Positions 29,201-42,243 of a stretch of DNA of 64,000 nucleotides are shown here, in pieces (within the stretch, counting starts at the first letter, position 1; every line of letters begins with the position of its first letter). The DNA lies in assembly GCF_001957125.1 (NCBI RefSeq), contig NZ_MPHJ01000004.1, positions 85 through 64,084 of the forward strand, read 5' to 3'. The stretch comes from Shewanella sp. UCD-KL12 (GTDB lineage: Bacteria > Pseudomonadota > Gammaproteobacteria > Enterobacterales > Shewanellaceae). The notes below the pieces were generated by a model that was not told where the DNA came from, searched no databases, and saw only the letters and a program-made list of their open reading frames with translations. The position numbers and the translations under genes are program-made.

Positions 29201-29305
29201 ACCTTGATGGTGATACCTGTTGCTTACTCTCTATTTGCAAGAAATTCGAGTTCACCCGAAGCTGTCACTAGGGCATTAGAAGTTGAATTAGAAAAGAGTC
29301 AGTAG
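26207..29305 (+). CDS. RND multidrug efflux pump, inner-membrane subunit (AcrB family)
   Basis: The pump has 1,032 residues with the twelve-helix, two-porter-loop layout of hydrophobe/amphiphile RND pumps. The proton relay is visible in GMVVDDAIVVLENIHR in the fourth helix and AAKNGILIVEFA in the tenth. The amino end LSVKRPVFASVISILLIAFG is typical. It uses the proton gradient to drive substrates out through the adaptor encoded upstream. It overlaps the adaptor gene by 4 bp and is closed by a strong terminator. No repressor gene is adjacent. Confidence 0.95.
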   Translation: MILTDLSVKRPVFASVISILLIAFGLVAFDKLPLREYPNIDPPVVSIQTNYRGASASVVESRITQLVEDRISGVEGIRHINSSSRDGRSSVTLEFDIDRDIEAAANDVRDRVSGLLNNLPEEAEPPEVQKANGGDEVIMWLNLVSDQMTTLQLTDYARRYLTDRLSVIDGVANIRIGGGKVYAMRIWIDRQALAARGLTVADIESVLRSENVELPAGSVESKERHFTVRVERSFKNVDDFANLVLTEGDDGYLVKLGDVAKVGIGSEEERITFRGNREAMIGLGISKQSTANTLDVARAANALVDKINPSLPAGMEIKRSYDSSVFIEASVKEVYQTLFIAMFLVIIVIYLFLGSVRAMLIPALTVPVSLMATFIVLYALGYTINLLTLLAMILAIGMVVDDAIVVLENIHRRIEEGDSPLKAAYLGSREVAFAVVATTLVLVAVFMPITFLEGDLGKLFKEFAVAMSAAVIFSSIVALTLSPMMCSKLLKPAGEDSWLVRKVDAAMNFVSAKYQALLVKAMKHPIIISSFIIAALGCSALLMKEVPQEFAPREDRGSMFLIVNGPQGASFEYIESYMDEIENRLMPLVDSGDIKRLLIRAPRSFGSSADFSNGMAIIVLEDWAERRSASEITTDIRSRLSDLAGVRAFPVMRQAFGRGVGKPVQFVLGGPSYEVLAQWRDIILEKAKENPNLVGLDHDYQETKPQLRVIIDKERAADLGVSISHIGRTLESMLGSRLVTTFMREGKEYDVIIEGNRENQNTAADLENIYVRSDRSQELIPLSNLVSVEEFADASRLNRYNRMRAITLEANLADGYSLGEALGYLNDLTATYLPAEAVISYKGQSLDYQESGSSMYFVFILALGIVFLVLAAQFESYIHPMVIMLTVPLATLGALVGLWLTDQSLNIYSQIGIIMLVGLAAKNGILIVEFANQLRDRGIDFDTAIVQAAAQRLRPILMTGITTAAGAIPLVMSQGAGAETRFVIGVVVLSGIILATLFTLMVIPVAYSLFARNSSSPEAVTRALEVELEKSQ

Positions 29306-29324
29306 ATAAGACTAACCACTTAAT

Positions 29325-29361
29325 AAAAAGACCAAGCAGCTTACTGCTTGGTCTTTTTTTT
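29325..29361 (+). terminator. Terminator after the RND operon
   Basis: AAAAAGACCAAGCAG and CTGCTTGGTCTTTTT form a perfect 15-bp stem with a CTTA loop and a T-run. Confidence 0.95.
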
Positions 29362-29661
29362 CGTATTCCATTAATCAAATCAAGGGTTTTATTGACTAAA
29401 GGTCTTGATATTGGCACCTATTGTTTATGTTAATAAAATGTTTCTTAAAATTGTATATTGGATATCTTTTGTGCTAGGTTGAACTGAATAGTGATTTATT
29501 CGTGTGCAATTCCTTGATTGTTTTAAAGGGAGCAGGCACGTAAATCAGTATTAATAAAAACCATAATAACGGTGAATATGGGCAGATATATCACCGAACA
29601 GAGCATCTATGTTGGCATAGACCAATATATGATTTTCCCCTGATACTTTGAGAACATAACC
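29362..29661. other. Intergenic region before the metalloprotease gene
   Basis: This 300-bp AT-rich stretch should hold the promoter of the secreted protease. I see no small gene, tRNA or recognisable operator in it. Confidence 0.4.
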
Positions 29662-32600
29662 ATGATAAAAACAATCAAAGGCGGTGCAATATTAACAGCA
29701 CTTACCCTCTGTGCAACGTTGCCGATCGGGCAAGGTTGGGCAGGGCAGTCAGTTAATAAGATTAACCAAGCCAGTAATAAACAGAGCAATACCATCTCGA
29801 ATCACTTCAAAGCAGGCGGTCAGGTTTGTGGTACTGACGAGAATGGTCAAACTTGGGTGCCTAGCCCAAATGAGGGACTGTTTTTTGGCGCTGCAGAACC
29901 AAAAGGAAGTAATAAGCTTAACTCAAAGCTCAACCTATTGAGTGCTGATGATTTTTTAGTTGAAAATCAATCAATAGGCGTACCTGATGAAGGTGAATAT
30001 ATCATCCCTGTGGTATTTCATGTCTATGGTGCAATCCACAATTGTGAGAGTGGCGGCTCTTGTGTACCTGACTCGCTAATTGCTAATGCACTCAAGAGAA
30101 GTAATGAAGATTTTCAAGGGCTTAATACCCTTGATGGACCGATTGCTTCACAGTTTCAAGCGATACGCGAGAACATGAATGTCGAGTTTGTTCTTGCGAA
30201 AATCGATCCATGGGGTAATCCAACCAACGGTATCGTTAGGCATGGAGAAGCAACAGGGTATGGTAATTACGAGGCACCCAATGACGAGGCTCGCGCAGCA
30301 AAAGATGCTGAGATAGCCGCTGATGCCTGGGATAACTATCGTTATATGAATATCTATATCATGAATGATATAGATGGTGATGGTGCAACCAATAATTCAG
30401 GGGTAGCTTGGTACCCAACCACGTCGATGTCTGATGCCGGCCTTGCTCGCGTGGTGTATAACGGTGCATATCTTGGTACAAATACAGATGAAAACTTCCG
30501 CTCAATTTTAACTCATGAATTTGGCCATTGGCTTAACTTGCCACATGTTTTTGATGGCGCTCAATGTAACACTGACAATGAGATTTTCTGTTCTCATACA
30601 GGTGATAGAGTGTGTGATACGCCACAAATGAGCAGTAACTCTATGGCGAATAATGCTGAAAACTGTTTGGGGCAAGCGACCAATACAGAAAACTTTATGC
30701 ATTACACAGATAACTACGCCATGTTTACTCAGCAGCAAGCTCAGCGTATGTATGGCGCATTAAATCACCCTGCGCGTAGTTCACTTTGGACTGATGATAA
30801 TCTGATTTCTGTAGGATTAAGCGCATATACTTCAAGTTTTCCTCATAACTGGGATGGTTCAGGTGTCGACGCGCCACCAGAAGGGACAGTGTTAATGGAG
30901 CTCCCTGGTCTATCGGCATTGAAAGGCGAAATAAATACCTACACCATCGACCTGCCAACTGGCACAGAGGTGATGGCTGTGTATCTTGATGGGTTTTCAG
31001 AAGATCCTGATCTCTATGTAAGACATGGACAAGCGCCTTCATATGATGGGACTAACTGGACCTACGATCTATTCTCTTTTAGCTCGGCAGGCACACCTGA
31101 GTTTATCGGCCTTGTTGGCCCTAAAACGACGGGGACTTACCATATAACGATCGATGCCTTCTCAGCATATACTAATGCAAGGTTGATTGTTGTTGCGATG
31201 GATGATCCCACCTTATGTAACGGTTGTGAGCGAGTAACGGCAATTGATGAGAGCGGTTTAGCTGCGGTTAAAGGTTCTGCACCAAAGCATTATAGCTTTA
31301 CCGTACCTAATGACGCGACCAGAGTAATGGTGGAGATCCCTGGGGGTTATGGCAGTACGTTACAAGGCGGGCCTGATCCTGATCTGTACGTGAGCCGTGA
31401 TATTATTCCCACAACTTCCGTAGCCGACTGTAAACCCTTTGCTGCGCCTGGATTACGTGAAGTCTGTGAGTTCACAGGAGCTGATCTTGGCGGCACTTAC
31501 AATATAATGATAGACGCGTTTTTGGATTACAGTGATGTAAGCTTAAAAGCCACTTATGATCATCCTGTGAGTCATAATCAGCTACCTACTGCCGTGGTTA
31601 ATGGTCCTTACTCGGCCACATTAGGCTCACCTATTAGTTTTTCAAGTAACGGCTCTAGTGATGTCGATGGCACTATAGCAAGTTACAGTTGGGATTTTGG
31701 TGATGGTTCTTTAAGTACCGATGCAAACCCCGTTCATACTTACTTAACTGCAGATAACTTCAATGTGACGTTGACAGTGACAGATGATTTAGGCGGCATA
31801 GCTACATCAACGACAAACGCTGTGGTAACTCATTCAGGTCTTGTGGAATTACGTAATGGTGTTGCCAAGACTGGCGTATCAGCTAATACTGGTGATGCTG
31901 CAAAATTCTTCATTACAGTTCCAGCTGGTGCGACTAATCTAGTGGTCAAAATTAGTGGTGGTACAGGAGATGCTGACCTTTACACTCAGTTGGGGTCAGA
32001 GCCAACAGACACAAGTTATGTATGTCGTCCTTACATAGGTGGAAACAGCGAAACTTGTACTGAAGCTTCGCCGACAGAGGGTGTATGGTATGTCAATCTT
32101 AAAGCCTATAACACTTTTGCCGATGTAACCTTGCTTGCGACCTTTGATGCCGGTACGGAAAATGTTGCACCAACCGCGAATGCTAATGGTGCCTATACAG
32201 GCAGTGCTGGGCAAAGCATTCAGTTTTCTAGCCAAGGCTCGAATGATTCTGATGGCAATATAGTTAGCTTTGAGTGGGACTTTGGTGATGGAAGCGCTAG
32301 TACACTAGCTAACCCAAGTCATGCTTACTCTGTTGTGCAAAATTATACTGTGACGTTAACAGTGACAGATAATGGCGGTTTAACTCATAGCAGCACGACA
32401 ACTGCAAGCGTGACGGGTTCACAAAATGTTGCACCAGTTGCCATGGCTAATGGACCATATTCAGGAGAGGTCGACTCAGCGATAAGCTTCAGTAGTCAAG
32501 GCTCAAGTGACAGTGATGGCTCGATAGCGAGTTATAGTTGGGATTTTGGTGATGGTAATACGAGTAGTCAGGCTAGCCCTAACCATACCTATGTATCAGC

Positions 32601-33027
32601 AGGTGATTATACCGTAACACTCACCGTGACTGATAATTTAGGCGCGACAGGTACTAGCGTTGCTTCAGCCTCTGTATCTAGTCTGCCGGTAAATGGTTTA
32701 GTCAATGCGTGCTCAACTCAAGCGGAAGAGGATTATATTACGCCTCAAAGCGGTGCGCCTATCTGTGTGACGGCAGGAAGTGATAAGTATTTTTACTTTT
32801 ATGCTGATGGCGTGACGCAAACAATCATCCGAACGCAACATGGTACTGGCGATGTCGCGCTTTACTATAGTCAAACTGGCTGGCCTTCAAGTTCATCTTA
32901 TACTCAGGTATCTAATACTTCAGGTAATACTGAGACTATTACGGTCAATGGTTTGGCGACTGGCTGGCATTATATCTTAGTGGGCGGTAGCCATAGCGGT
33001 GTGACGTTGCGAGTTGATATGCAGTAA
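29662..33027 (+). CDS. Secreted M43-type metalloprotease with PPC and PKD domains
   Basis: The precursor has 1,121 residues with a signal peptide (cleavage near GWA-GQS, residue 28). The zinc site is HEFGHWLNLPH at 285-295, with Asn where many members have Gly. The Met-turn is ENFMHYTD, which fits the pappalysin (M43) family. After the catalytic domain come pre-peptidase-C-like beta domains (about 410-510, 530-640 and 745-825), three PKD domains (near 642, 836 and 925, each with a WDFGDG motif), and a final PPC-like domain. It is likely an extracellular enzyme that attacks particulate protein. Its gene ends in a 15-bp tandem duplication that contains the stop codon. Confidence 0.88.
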   Translation: MIKTIKGGAILTALTLCATLPIGQGWAGQSVNKINQASNKQSNTISNHFKAGGQVCGTDENGQTWVPSPNEGLFFGAAEPKGSNKLNSKLNLLSADDFLVENQSIGVPDEGEYIIPVVFHVYGAIHNCESGGSCVPDSLIANALKRSNEDFQGLNTLDGPIASQFQAIRENMNVEFVLAKIDPWGNPTNGIVRHGEATGYGNYEAPNDEARAAKDAEIAADAWDNYRYMNIYIMNDIDGDGATNNSGVAWYPTTSMSDAGLARVVYNGAYLGTNTDENFRSILTHEFGHWLNLPHVFDGAQCNTDNEIFCSHTGDRVCDTPQMSSNSMANNAENCLGQATNTENFMHYTDNYAMFTQQQAQRMYGALNHPARSSLWTDDNLISVGLSAYTSSFPHNWDGSGVDAPPEGTVLMELPGLSALKGEINTYTIDLPTGTEVMAVYLDGFSEDPDLYVRHGQAPSYDGTNWTYDLFSFSSAGTPEFIGLVGPKTTGTYHITIDAFSAYTNARLIVVAMDDPTLCNGCERVTAIDESGLAAVKGSAPKHYSFTVPNDATRVMVEIPGGYGSTLQGGPDPDLYVSRDIIPTTSVADCKPFAAPGLREVCEFTGADLGGTYNIMIDAFLDYSDVSLKATYDHPVSHNQLPTAVVNGPYSATLGSPISFSSNGSSDVDGTIASYSWDFGDGSLSTDANPVHTYLTADNFNVTLTVTDDLGGIATSTTNAVVTHSGLVELRNGVAKTGVSANTGDAAKFFITVPAGATNLVVKISGGTGDADLYTQLGSEPTDTSYVCRPYIGGNSETCTEASPTEGVWYVNLKAYNTFADVTLLATFDAGTENVAPTANANGAYTGSAGQSIQFSSQGSNDSDGNIVSFEWDFGDGSASTLANPSHAYSVVQNYTVTLTVTDNGGLTHSSTTTASVTGSQNVAPVAMANGPYSGEVDSAISFSSQGSSDSDGSIASYSWDFGDGNTSSQASPNHTYVSAGDYTVTLTVTDNLGATGTSVASASVSSLPVNGLVNACSTQAEEDYITPQSGAPICVTAGSDKYFYFYADGVTQTIIRTQHGTGDVALYYSQTGWPSSSSYTQVSNTSGNTETITVNGLATGWHYILVGGSHSGVTLRVDMQ

Positions 33028-33043
33028 ATTGATATGCAGTAGA
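33014..33043. repeat. 15-bp tandem duplication across the protease stop codon
   Basis: TTGATATGCAGTAAA (33014-33028) is followed at once by TTGATATGCAGTAGA (33029-33043). The first copy contains the TAA stop at 33025-33027. The second gives an in-frame TAG five codons later. Confidence 0.85.
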
Positions 33044-33118
33044 GGGCGAAGCGTTATACCAATTGCTCTGCCCATTTTTAATACCAGTAGATGAACAATA
33101 AGACTTAAACTTAAAATG

Positions 33119-33148
33119 AAAACGATCTGAGCAATCAGGTCGTTTTTT
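33119..33148 (+). terminator. Terminator after the metalloprotease
   Basis: AAAACGATCTGA pairs with TCAGGTCGTTTT (one G-U) around GCAA and is followed by T's. Confidence 0.85.
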
Positions 33149-33282
33149 ATATGAGAAGAACAATATATTTTGGCTGAAAGCTTATCTCTGATCACTCTGT
33201 ATTAAGCAAAGCACTGATGTGATTGCTGTCTTGTTAAAGAGCTGATTATTCAGCCAATTAGCTAACTTGTTAACCGTTATGC

Positions 33283-33525
33283 TTAGTTATCACTATCTAC
33301 TTGAGTGGGCGCTTTCTTAGTGGTATCACCATTTTGTTTATTTGAGTTATCGTCTGGGGCTTGAGTGCTGTTAGTGGTGTTAGACGTTTTATTTAACTCT
33401 TTTGGTTTATTCTCTTTGCCAAACTGAGGCATTTTATATTTGGCGCTGTATTTTAGTACGGCCAAATTGCTGGCGATAACGCCTATAACCAATATGATGA
33501 TAAGCCAAGTTTCAAGATCGGACAT
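33283..33525 (-). CDS. DUF2897-family small membrane protein
   Basis: The protein has 80 residues. It starts MSDLETWLIIILVIGVIASN, a single membrane helix, followed by VLKYSAKYKMPQF, which is the conserved part of DUF2897, and a long polar Asn/Lys/Thr-rich tail. The frame is open to 33555, but the ATG at 33525 has AGGAG upstream and is preferred. The function is unknown. It stands alone between the protease terminator and the kdn operon. Confidence 0.75.
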   Translation of the reverse strand: MSDLETWLIIILVIGVIASNLAVLKYSAKYKMPQFGKENKPKELNKTSNTTNSTQAPDDNSNKQNGDTTKKAPTQVDSDN

Positions 33526-33879
33526 AATACTCCTAAAATAACTTTCGGTTAGCAAACAGATCTTATTGCAAGCGAGAATGCGAGTTATCTGTCAATGGTG
33601 CTAAAAAGTTTATCACTAGTATATCAAATTTTCTTTAGTAAAAACTTAAGTTGAAGGCGTATCAGCAACTGCATCTAGTATTGAAAATGGATTAAAGATC
33701 ACTTTTGAAGTTCAGGATACTTTTAGGAAGCTTAGGGGACAGATATGAAATATGGCTTTACAGAAACTGAATAAGTTAATTCGACATTCTTGGCAAACTA
33801 GGATAGTCAGAACTTAGTGGAAACGTTCGCTAATCGCTTTGAGCTTGTTGATTGATTATGTCATCAGGTGGTTAGAATA
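33526..33879. other. Intergenic region between the DUF2897 gene and kdsB
   Basis: These 354 bp contain the promoter of the DUF2897 gene. I found no ORF with a good start and no structured RNA apart from the terminator that follows. Confidence 0.4.
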
Positions 33880-33908
33880 AAAAAGAGCTCATGATGTGAG
33901 CTCTTTTT
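33880..33908. terminator. Terminator after kdsB
   Basis: AAAAAGAGCTCA (33880-33891) and TGAGCTCTTTTT (33897-33908) form a perfect 12-bp stem. A/T runs on both sides allow it to act on either strand. It ends the kdnA-kdnB-kdsB transcript. Confidence 0.9.
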
Positions 33909-33912
33909 CTAT

Positions 33913-34650
33913 TTAGTCTACGGCTAATCTAGCTTCACAGACTCTGATATCTTCAGGCGTATCCACTTCAGGAGAATCAAAAGCACTAATAGCGACTTTT
34001 ATCTTGTAACCATGCTCAAGTGCTCTAAGTTGCTCAAGCTTTTCTAAATCTTCTAAGCGTCCTAATGGTAGCTTAGCGAATGTAGAAACGAATTTACGTG
34101 TGTAAGCGTAAACACCTAAGTGTTTATAAACCGGATAGTCATCAGTGTCACGGCCAAATGGAATGCGGGCTCGTGAGAAATAGAGGGCATTAAACTCATT
34201 ATCAAACACCATCTTCACATGCTTTGGATCATTAAGCTCACACTCTTCGGTGATCTCAAACCCTAAAGTAGCCATACCAAATTCACCGGGGTGGCGCTCA
34301 AACAAGCTGATAATTTGCTCGATAGATATTGGGTCAATGAGCGGTTGATCGCCCTGAAGGTTAACGACGAGATCATCATCCTTTAACCCTAATTGAGTAA
34401 TCGCATCTTCAATTCTGTCGGTACCAGAAGCAGCTTCTGCGCTGGTCATTACCACTTGACCACCAAATGCTTCAACGGCGTCCTTAATGCGAACATCGTC
34501 AGTGGCGACATAAATAGCGGTTAAGCCTTTTGCTAGAGCCGCACGTTCATACACGTGCTGGATCATTGGCTTGCCGTTAATCGGAGCGAGTGGTTTGCCA
34601 GGAAAGCGGCTCGAACCATAGCGTGCAGGGATTAACAGGGTAACGTTCAT
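33913..34650 (-). CDS. kdsB: CMP-(8-amino-)Kdo cytidylyltransferase
   Basis: This nucleotidyltransferase of 245 residues begins [20 protein letters not shown], the CTP-binding loop, followed by [11 protein letters not shown] and [12 protein letters not shown], all standard KdsB motifs. It activates the sugar acid with CMP for transfer to lipid A. Its place after kdnA and kdnB matches S. oneidensis, where the enzyme prefers 8-amino-3,8-dideoxy-manno-octulosonate to Kdo. It is the last gene of the operon, 83 bp after kdnB. Confidence 0.93.
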   Translation of the reverse strand: MNVTLLIPARYGSSRFPGKPLAPINGKPMIQHVYERAALAKGLTAIYVATDDVRIKDAVEAFGGQVVMTSAEAASGTDRIEDAITQLGLKDDDLVVNLQGDQPLIDPISIEQIISLFERHPGEFGMATLGFEITEECELNDPKHVKMVFDNEFNALYFSRARIPFGRDTDDYPVYKHLGVYAYTRKFVSTFAKLPLGRLEDLEKLEQLRALEHGYKIKVAISAFDSPEVDTPEDIRVCEARLAVD

Positions 34651-34684
34651 GAATTATACCTATTACAAATATCTGAATATAAAA

Positions 34685-34700
34685 GGGCTCTAAAGAGCCC
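34685..34700 (-). terminator. Weak hairpin between kdnB and kdsB
   Basis: GGGCTCT and AGAGCCC form a 7-bp stem with a two-base loop. On the minus strand a short T-run follows. It could partly end transcription before kdsB or stabilise the upstream message. Confidence 0.5.
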
Positions 34701-34733
34701 TAAATACTGTCTAAGGACGATAAAAGTCCGAAA

Positions 34734-35852
<1,119 letters not shown>

Positions 35853-35887
35853 TTAAAAAAGGCGCAATAGGTATAAGACTTTAGCGC

Positions 35888-37132
<1,245 letters not shown>

Positions 37133-37259
37133 TTATAACTGGGTTGGATGGAAAACTGCGATGTTTATTAAGGAATATTCAGTTAAAACTGAAAAAAAAC
37201 GATGTGATAGGGTAAAGCGTATGCAGCTAGCCCTTAAAATGAGAATTTTTAAGGGCTGT

Positions 37260-37285
37260 TCAGTGCAGCTTATCAGTGCAGCTTA
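37260..37285. repeat. 13-bp tandem duplication across the can stop codon
   Basis: TCAGTGCAGCTTA occurs twice in direct succession (37260-37272, 37273-37285). The second copy includes the stop codon of the minus-strand carbonic anhydrase gene. Just beyond, AGCCCTTAAAAT (37229-37240) and ATTTTTAAGGGCT (37245-37257) form a stem that may act as a weak terminator. Confidence 0.8.
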
Positions 37286-37897
37286 GTTTTCTGGTTTGAA
37301 CTTGTCGTTGTCGACAGTTACATCTAAATCTGATAATAATCCGTTGTCGATACCGTAAATCCAGCCGTGAACTGAGATGTTTTGACCTCTGGCCCAAGCA
37401 TCTTGCACGATATTAGTACTGCTTACATTACCAACTTGTTCGATGACATTAAGCTCACATAGGCGATCAAATTTCTCTTCACCCTCTAGTTGACTGAGCT
37501 CCTCAGTATGTAAGCGATGAACATCTCGAATGTGGCCTAACCAGTTATCGATTAACCCAAGCCTATCATTGCCCATAGAGGCTTTGACTCCACCGCAACC
37601 ATAGTGGCCAACGACCATGATGTGCTTAACTTTTAGTACTTCTACTGCATATTGCAGTACAGATAAACAGTTAAGGTCGGTGTGAATAACCATGTTAGCG
37701 ATGTTTCTGTGAACAAAAACTTCACCTGGCATCAAGTCAATGATCTGGTTAGAGGGGACACGGCTATCAGAGCAGCCAATCCACAGGTATTCAGGATTTT
37801 GTTGGGTAGCGAGTTGCTCAAAAAAATCGGGTTTCTCTTGTACGATACGTTCAGCCCAACGGCGATTGTTTTCAAAAAGCGGTTTTAGTATTTTCAT
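37283..37897 (-). CDS. can: Beta-class carbonic anhydrase
   Basis: The zinc enzyme has 204 residues and interconverts CO2 and bicarbonate in the cytoplasm. Zinc ligands are C42 and D44 in GCSDSRVP and H98 and C101 in VVGHYGCGG, the same numbering as E. coli Can. The frame opens at a TTG at 37906, but the ATG at 37897 (MKILKPLFENNRRWAE) has GAGAA upstream and matches the family start. It is a single-gene unit upstream of which lies an ordinary AT-rich promoter region. Confidence 0.95.
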   Translation of the reverse strand: MKILKPLFENNRRWAERIVQEKPDFFEQLATQQNPEYLWIGCSDSRVPSNQIIDLMPGEVFVHRNIANMVIHTDLNCLSVLQYAVEVLKVKHIMVVGHYGCGGVKASMGNDRLGLIDNWLGHIRDVHRLHTEELSQLEGEEKFDRLCELNVIEQVGNVSSTNIVQDAWARGQNISVHGWIYGIDNGLLSDLDVTVDNDKFKPEN

Positions 37898-38130
37898 TGT
37901 TCTCAAAAGTATGCAGTTGAAGAGGGAACTTGTCAGCCAAGTTGATTCAGTATTCTAGCACTGATTTCTCACTATGCTGGTCTATTCAGTAAGATACCTA
38001 ATTAACATTAATTAATAATTAAGGTGTTTAATCTATTTGGTGTTAACTGTGTTTTGTTTGTGGTTCTAGATTGTGGTGAGTCTTGTTAATGGGATGAAAA
38101 GGCTTTGAAGGTTTGTCTGGCTAGGTAAAT

Positions 38131-38160
38131 AACACAGCCAGAATGAATTCTGGCTGTGTT
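38131..38160. terminator. Hairpin terminator after the hydrolase gene
   Basis: AACACAGCCAGAA and TTCTGGCTGTGTT form a perfect 13-bp stem with a TGAA loop, 25 bp beyond the hydrolase stop. The U-run is poor on both strands. Confidence 0.7.
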
Positions 38161-38184
38161 TGTTAAACTCAGCACTTCTAGCAA

Positions 38185-39018
38185 TTACTTAAGGTGCTTA
38201 CCGAGAAAATGTTTAAGCTGGTTATTGATGAAATCTGGCTCTTCCAGTGTTGATATATGGCCTGCATTGGGGATATGTATAAACTCACTACCATCAATCG
38301 CATCGTGCATCAGATAACTTTCAAGTACAGGCCTAACTGTGTCTTCGACACCAGTCATAATTAAGCAAGGCAAGGTCAAATTCTCAATATCATCCATGGT
38401 ATCTCGGCGTCCAAAAATGATTTTACCTAATCGATAAATGCTCTCTATCCTTGCAGGCTCTAAGTTTTCTAGCGATGTTGCAAAGCCCTGAAAAAGCGCT
38501 GGGTGCTTTTTGTCAGCGTCTTTGCAGAAGTAAAGCGGCGTGATCTGCTCAATTAATGCAGCGGGTACAGCCTGAGTGTTACGTATGATATCTAACATGT
38601 TGTAATACTTAGCTCGGGCAACTTCAGGCTCATAACCAATAAATGAGTTCATCATCACTAAGGTTTGGACGCGCGTTGGAGCCAATAATGCAAGCTCAGC
38701 TCCCCACATTCCACCGACTGATAGCCCGACAATACTGAATGAGTCAATCGATAGCGCATCCATGAGTTCAAGCATTTGCGCACTGATATCTCTTAGAGAG
38801 TGAGTAGACTCTGGTAGGCTTTCTGAATCACCGTGGCCCCATAACTCTGGAACTATGCAGCGGTAATGCTGTGAAAGACATTCTATTTGAGGTGCCCACA
38901 TCTGTGAGTCCCAAAGATAACTATGGCCAAATAGAAGTACAGGCCCAGTACCAATATCTAAATAACTTAAACGTTTGTTATCAATTGTTATCTGCTTTTT
39001 AGAAGGTGAAGAGTTCAT
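38185..39018 (-). CDS. Alpha/beta hydrolase
   Basis: The protein has 277 residues. The nucleophile elbow is GLSVGG (Ser near residue 99) after SFSIV. An oxyanion segment FGHSYLWDS lies near residue 31. The acid is probably the aspartate in TGVEDTVRP, and the histidine is in NAGHISTLEEP. It resembles the enol-lactonase/esterase type of small hydrolases with a cap domain, but the substrate is not evident. The gene is followed by its own hairpin and separated from the M15 gene upstream by 63 bp, so it may be expressed with that operon. Confidence 0.85.
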   Translation of the reverse strand: MNSSPSKKQITIDNKRLSYLDIGTGPVLLFGHSYLWDSQMWAPQIECLSQHYRCIVPELWGHGDSESLPESTHSLRDISAQMLELMDALSIDSFSIVGLSVGGMWGAELALLAPTRVQTLVMMNSFIGYEPEVARAKYYNMLDIIRNTQAVPAALIEQITPLYFCKDADKKHPALFQGFATSLENLEPARIESIYRLGKIIFGRRDTMDDIENLTLPCLIMTGVEDTVRPVLESYLMHDAIDGSEFIHIPNAGHISTLEEPDFINNQLKHFLGKHLK

Positions 39019-39081
39019 ATTGCCTACTGTGTTGTACTGAAAAATTAAAGATAATTGTATTCGTGTGAATTAATGCGCTAG

Positions 39082-41239
<2,158 letters not shown>

Positions 41240-41593
41240 GATGATTACTCCTTGTCTTGCTTATATTTTATTCGAACGAGCGAATTGTTATTTATTTGCA
41301 TTGTGGCATTGCCTGAGAGTTCTCACAAGCGTCAGTTGGCTTCATGTATAGATGTCATACCAATTAAGATAATAATTTATACGCTGAGTAGGAATTTGAA
41401 GCCAGAACCGCTTCGCACATAGGTAAAAGTTATATCTATGTAAGCCTTGAGTAGAACTTTCACAATAGGTTCTTAGCATCTACGTCATGTGACTAGGGTT
41501 ATCTGAGATATAATTTTTTGGATTATCTTAGGTATAAATAATGCTGTTTGCGATTTAATTAAACCTTTATGGGTGTGCTTGAACAAAATAGGG
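41240..41593. other. Intergenic region upstream of the yffB-like gene
   Basis: About 350 bp between this operon and the terminator of crr. An ATACCAATT at 41356-41364 resembles the outer bases of the MITE at 17557 but the match stops there. No ORF with a credible start and no RNA gene was seen. Confidence 0.4.
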
Positions 41594-41631
41594 GTAAATA
41601 AAAATGCTTCACCAGTAACTGATGAAGCATT
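41594..41631 (-). terminator. Terminator of the pts operon
   Basis: AATGCTTCA (41603-41611) and TGAAGCATT (41623-41631) form the stem. On the minus strand it is followed by TTTTTATTT. It lies 20 bp after the crr stop. Confidence 0.85.
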
Positions 41632-41650
41632 AGGGGATGATCAAGTGGTT

Positions 41651-42160
41651 TTAGAGTACGACGGTGAAAATGACATCTTTTCCAGCTTCAATACTGCCTT
41701 GTCGTTTTTCTAACGACTGGATATCTTCCATGTTCGCTAACACAACGGGAGTGAGCAAACTTTCTACTTGGTCTTTAAGATAGTTAAGGTCAAATTCAAG
41801 GATAGGTTGACCTGCTTTGACCTCTTGACCCTCTTCGGCTAAACGTTTAAAACCGTTACCCCTTAACTCTACGGTGCCAACACCGAAATGGACAAAAAGT
41901 TCAAGGCCTTGGGGAGACTCAATACTAAATGCGTGGTTTGTTTCAAATATTTTTCCAATTGTGCCATCTATCGGTGCAACTATCTGCTTTCCTTTAGGCT
42001 TGATGGCTAATCCATCACCAACAATTTTTTCAGCAAAAACAACGTCGGGAACCTTCTCAATTGGCACAATTTCACCTGATACTGGTGCATATACATCAAT
42101 GCCGCCTACGAGATCGGTTTGCCCGGACATTAAACGTCTTATACGGCTTAAAAAACCCAT
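41651..42160 (-). CDS. crr: PTS glucose-type EIIA component
   Basis: The cytoplasmic phosphocarrier has 169 residues. The phosphorylated histidine is H91 in LELFVHFGVGTVEL and the helper is H76 in NHAFSI, matching E. coli EIIA-Glc (H90, H75). It passes phosphate to the sugar-specific EIIBC and regulates adenylate cyclase and other permeases. It is the last gene of ptsH-ptsI-crr, 83 bp after ptsI. No EIIBC gene is in the window, so the transported sugar is not defined here. Confidence 0.96.
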   Translation of the reverse strand: MGFLSRIRRLMSGQTDLVGGIDVYAPVSGEIVPIEKVPDVVFAEKIVGDGLAIKPKGKQIVAPIDGTIGKIFETNHAFSIESPQGLELFVHFGVGTVELRGNGFKRLAEEGQEVKAGQPILEFDLNYLKDQVESLLTPVVLANMEDIQSLEKRQGSIEAGKDVIFTVVL

Positions 42161-42243
42161 TTTTTATCCCCTAGTACTATTTTTAGTCTTTTTTATAATC
42201 TTATTTATTATGCGTTTCATATTTATATGCTGAATCATACCAG

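Noticed and set aside
41356..41375. Possible second copy of the MITE-like element
   Set aside because: Only about nine bases match the end of the element at 17557; there is no partner repeat nearby.
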